A DNA stretch of 64,000 nucleotides, from NCBI RefSeq assembly GCF_018130695.1, contig NZ_JAFCJX010000022.1:1-64000 (forward strand). Reading direction: 5' to 3'. Below, piece after piece: positions 63,683 through 64,000 of the stretch (positions within the stretch are counted from its first letter, which is position 1; every line of letters begins with the position of its first letter). The stretch comes from Bradyrhizobium jicamae. Its GTDB lineage: Bacteria; Pseudomonadota; Alphaproteobacteria; Rhizobiales; Xanthobacteraceae. A program made the position numbers and the translations under genes. The notes below the pieces were generated by a model that was not told where the DNA came from, made no database searches, and saw nothing but the letters and a program-made list of their open reading frames with translations.

Positions 63683-64000
63683 TCAATGGCCGAGATCGGC
63701 GGAGATGATGTCACCGAACAGCTCCCACTTCTGGCCCTTGAAGCGCATCATGCGCAGCTGCTTGATCGGCGCGAAGTCGGTGGCCGAGGTGTTGACCGTG
63801 ATGCCCGGCAGCAGCGTATCGAGCTCGACGCCTTTCAGGCTGGCGGCCTGCTTCATGACATTGGCGCGCGTGAGATCGTCGCCGCACATCTGCAGCACTT
63901 TTGCCAATGTCTGCGCGGCGGCGTAGCCGAACACGACGGCACCATCGAGCTTGTTGGCGTCCGGCTCGTACTTCTGCAGGAACGCCAAGAATTTCATCAT
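63683..64000 (-). CDS. ABC transporter solute receptor, tandem copy 3 (partial, cut by the window end)
   Basis: Only the last 105 codons are present; the gene continues beyond position 64000. The sequence CGDDLTRANVMKQAASLKGVELDTLLPGITVNTSATDFAPIKQLRMMRFKGQKWELFGDIIS matches the C-terminal ends of the two upstream paralogues residue for residue at most positions. It is therefore the third copy in a tandem set. Confidence 0.9.
   Translation of the reverse strand: MMKFLAFLQKYEPDANKLDGAVVFGYAAAQTLAKVLQMCGDDLTRANVMKQAASLKGVELDTLLPGITVNTSATDFAPIKQLRMMRFKGQKWELFGDIISADLGH

Noticed and set aside
1..64000. CRISPR array, prophage or restriction/defence island
   Set aside because: No regularly spaced direct repeats, phage structural genes, integrase or restriction/toxin genes were recognised.
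1..64000. tRNA or rRNA genes
   Set aside because: I looked for tRNA-like cloverleaf and TTCGAATC-type T-arm sequences in the intergenic regions and saw none that fold convincingly; a tRNAscan run would be decisive.

Overview
The window looks like chromosomal DNA of a Bradyrhizobium-type alphaproteobacterium (Nitrobacteraceae; Rhodopseudomonas is a close comparator). The grounds are very high GC with strong third-position bias, dense beta-oxidation and ABC/TRAP uptake genes, small orphan proteins that I recall from Bradyrhizobium, and many palindromic intergenic repeats of the types found there. I could not search databases, so family names rest on motifs and recalled homologues. I saw no rRNA, tRNA, prophage or CRISPR array.

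Layout. 1-1.4 kb: an IS110-family element whose left end may lie outside the window. 1.6-14.3 kb: a fatty/aryl-acid CoA catabolic cluster. It has an acyl-CoA synthetase and a thiolase on the minus strand, divergent from a TetR regulator, then an SDR, a crotonase, a feruloyl-CoA-synthetase-type ligase, three acyl-CoA dehydrogenases and a nitroreductase. 14.3-17.5 kb: a WYL regulator/glutathione S-transferase pair and small oxidoreductases. 17.5-21.3 kb: a crotonase and a cyclic-nucleotide group (a MlotiK1-like K+ channel, and a membrane cNMP-binding protein overlapping a stand-alone IorB-C-terminal-like protein). 21.4-26.4 kb: small orphan and stress-type proteins, a Crp/Fnr regulator and an HWE histidine kinase. 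26.4-29.2 kb: TetR, a linalool dehydratase/isomerase (LinD) homologue and an overlapping SCO1-like thiol protein. 29.3-37.1 kb: an orphan coiled-coil protein, an S9 peptidase, a repeat-rich gap and a membrane-tethered TAXI receptor. 37.1-44.5 kb: a second WYL/GST module, a LysR and PNPOx-like pair, and two ArsR/SRPBCC modules with clear operators. 44.6-59.3 kb: a hydroxycinnamate locus. 59.4-64 kb: glycerate kinase and three tandem ABC solute-binding proteins, the last cut by the window edge.

The most coherent system is the hydroxycinnamate (p-coumarate/ferulate type) locus. Uptake would be by a TRAP system (46.0-49.0 kb) and a branched-chain-type ABC system (solute receptor at 49.6 kb; LivF, a fused LivM-LivG and LivH at 55.0-58.6 kb). 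Activation would be by a feruloyl/coumaroyl-CoA ligase whose gene overlaps an enoyl-CoA hydratase. An SDR and a 4-hydroxybenzoyl-CoA-thioesterase-like protein in the same operon would complete side-chain removal, and PobA would hydroxylate the resulting 4-hydroxybenzoate. A MarR protein resembling CouR sits at the end. A related 16-bp AT-rich sequence (close to GATTATATYWKATAAY) occurs in all three promoter regions of this locus: pobA/TRAP, hydratase-ligase, and ABC/marR. This suggests a self-contained local regulon. The 4-14 kb cluster holds paralogues of the ligase and SDR under a TetR regulator and may handle a related aryl or long-chain acid.

Limits: start codons were chosen by ribosome-binding sites and family lengths. 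Operators are inferred from symmetry alone. Substrates are inferred from family and context.
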